Source: Rhodococcus koreensis (GTDB lineage Bacteria; Actinomycetota; Actinomycetes; Mycobacteriales; Mycobacteriaceae). Taken from it: DNA of 64,000 nucleotides. Below the pieces are notes generated by a model, which was given only the letters and a program-made list of their open reading frames with translations, had not been told where the DNA came from and did no database searches. Below, in pieces: positions 63,608 through 64,000 of this stretch. The position numbers and the translations under genes were made by a program. Within the stretch, counting starts at the first letter, position 1. The number at the start of each line of letters is the position of its first letter. The stretch lies in NCBI RefSeq assembly GCF_900105905.1, contig NZ_FNSV01000005.1, forward strand, positions 1,426,001 through 1,490,000, written 5' to 3'.

Positions 63608-64000
63608 TCACCGGGTCTTGACGACGACGCCCCGCAACACCACGACGTCGGGCGCGGCGAGGGTGTCGCTGCTCGCGCGCGGGTCGTTCCGGAAGACCAG
63701 CAGATCCGCGGGCGCACCCGCTTCGACACCCGGATGCCCCAACCACGCGCGCGCATCCCAGCACGCGGCGCCGAGTGCTTCGGACGGGGTCAGCCCGACC
63801 GCCTTCAGTTCCTCGACTTCGTCGGCGATGCGTCCGTGGACGATGGATCCGCCCGCGTCGGTGCCTGCGTAGATCGGGATCCCCGCATCGTGCGCGGCGC
63901 CGATCGTGTCCTTCACCCGTGAGTGCAGGTCGCGCATGTGCGCGGCGTAGACCGGGAACCGCGAGGCGGACTCGGCGATATCCGGGAACGTCGCGATGTT
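63608..64000 (-). CDS. Amidohydrolase, C-terminal part (5' end outside window)
   Basis: About 130 residues of the amidohydrolase superfamily. GAAHDAGIPIYAGTDAGGSIVHGRIADEVEELKAVGLTPSEALGAACWDARAWLG holds the metal-binding Asp of the last strand (YAGTDAG), and ADLLVFRNDP is the composite beta domain. Likely the homolog of the hydrolase near ffh in mycobacteria. The frame is open to the window edge, so the start is not visible. The 180 bp from here to rpsP hold the rpsP promoter and no gene. Confidence 0.85.
   Translation of the reverse strand, partial: NIATFPDIAESASRFPVYAAHMRDLHSRVKDTIGAAHDAGIPIYAGTDAGGSIVHGRIADEVEELKAVGLTPSEALGAACWDARAWLGHPGVEAGAPADLLVFRNDPRASSDTLAAPDVVVLRGVVVKTR

Overview
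The window is high-GC actinobacterial DNA. It looks like a Rhodococcus chromosome, probably of the R. jostii/opacus group. I base this on recalled gene order, mycothiol chemistry (mycothione reductase), an IdeR-type iron box, frequent GTG/TTG starts and long runs of 4-bp stop/start overlaps. The backbone follows the Mycobacterium tuberculosis order from efpA/cysG to the rpsP/amidohydrolase region, and accessory blocks interrupt it. No database search was possible; all names come from reading the translations.

Layout. 1-7040 (minus): a cobalamin riboswitch, then a ChlI/ChlD-type chelatase, cobO, cobB, a CobE/CbiG-C protein, a CysG-type siroheme/precorrin enzyme and an EfpA-like exporter. 7051-12673: a GNAT protein with a 24-bp tandem repeat, mqo, a hydrolase-mtr-YnfA operon and an alpha/beta-fold protein that lacks its nucleophile. 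12729-14286: a decayed GntR/ABC-2 operon behind an intact palindromic operator. 14283-16675: cobQ and map. 16734-21547: a PhnF-type regulator, two operators and a PhnSTUV-type phosphonate importer. 21560-26895: an acyl-CoA synthetase, a GAF-LuxR regulator, an amino-acid permease and three small proteins.

27053-36336 is conserved envelope and isoprenoid core: a lipoprotein PBP, a GNAT, ispG, rip1, dxr and rlmN. A TnpB (IS605-type) element sits between ispG and rip1. 36451-42843 carries LapA-like, CitE-like and methyltransferase genes, then cdsA-frr-pyrH-tsf-rpsB. 43161-49000 is variable: an M23-type protein, 29-bp tandem repeats, a ParA/MinD-like ATPase, a wrecked xerC, a Bcr/CflA exporter, IdeR-controlled viuB with a 24-codon ORF upstream, and an ArsR-SRPBCC pair. 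48955-64000 is core again: dprA, comM, yraN, an LLM oxidoreductase, a scar where an AsnC/Lrp gene and an MFS gene were fused head to head, a patatin, DUF2469, rnhB, lepB, rplS, a membrane protein, tex, lppW, trmD, rimM, khpA, rpsP and a partial amidohydrolase.

The most notable signals are three independent gene-decay scars in 64 kb. They include loss of xerC, which would be tolerable if the chromosome is linear. Others are the TnpB element with a structured 3' end that fits an omega RNA, the two near-identical PhnF palindromes, the small ORF next to the IdeR box, and several perfect or near-perfect palindromes in divergent promoters.
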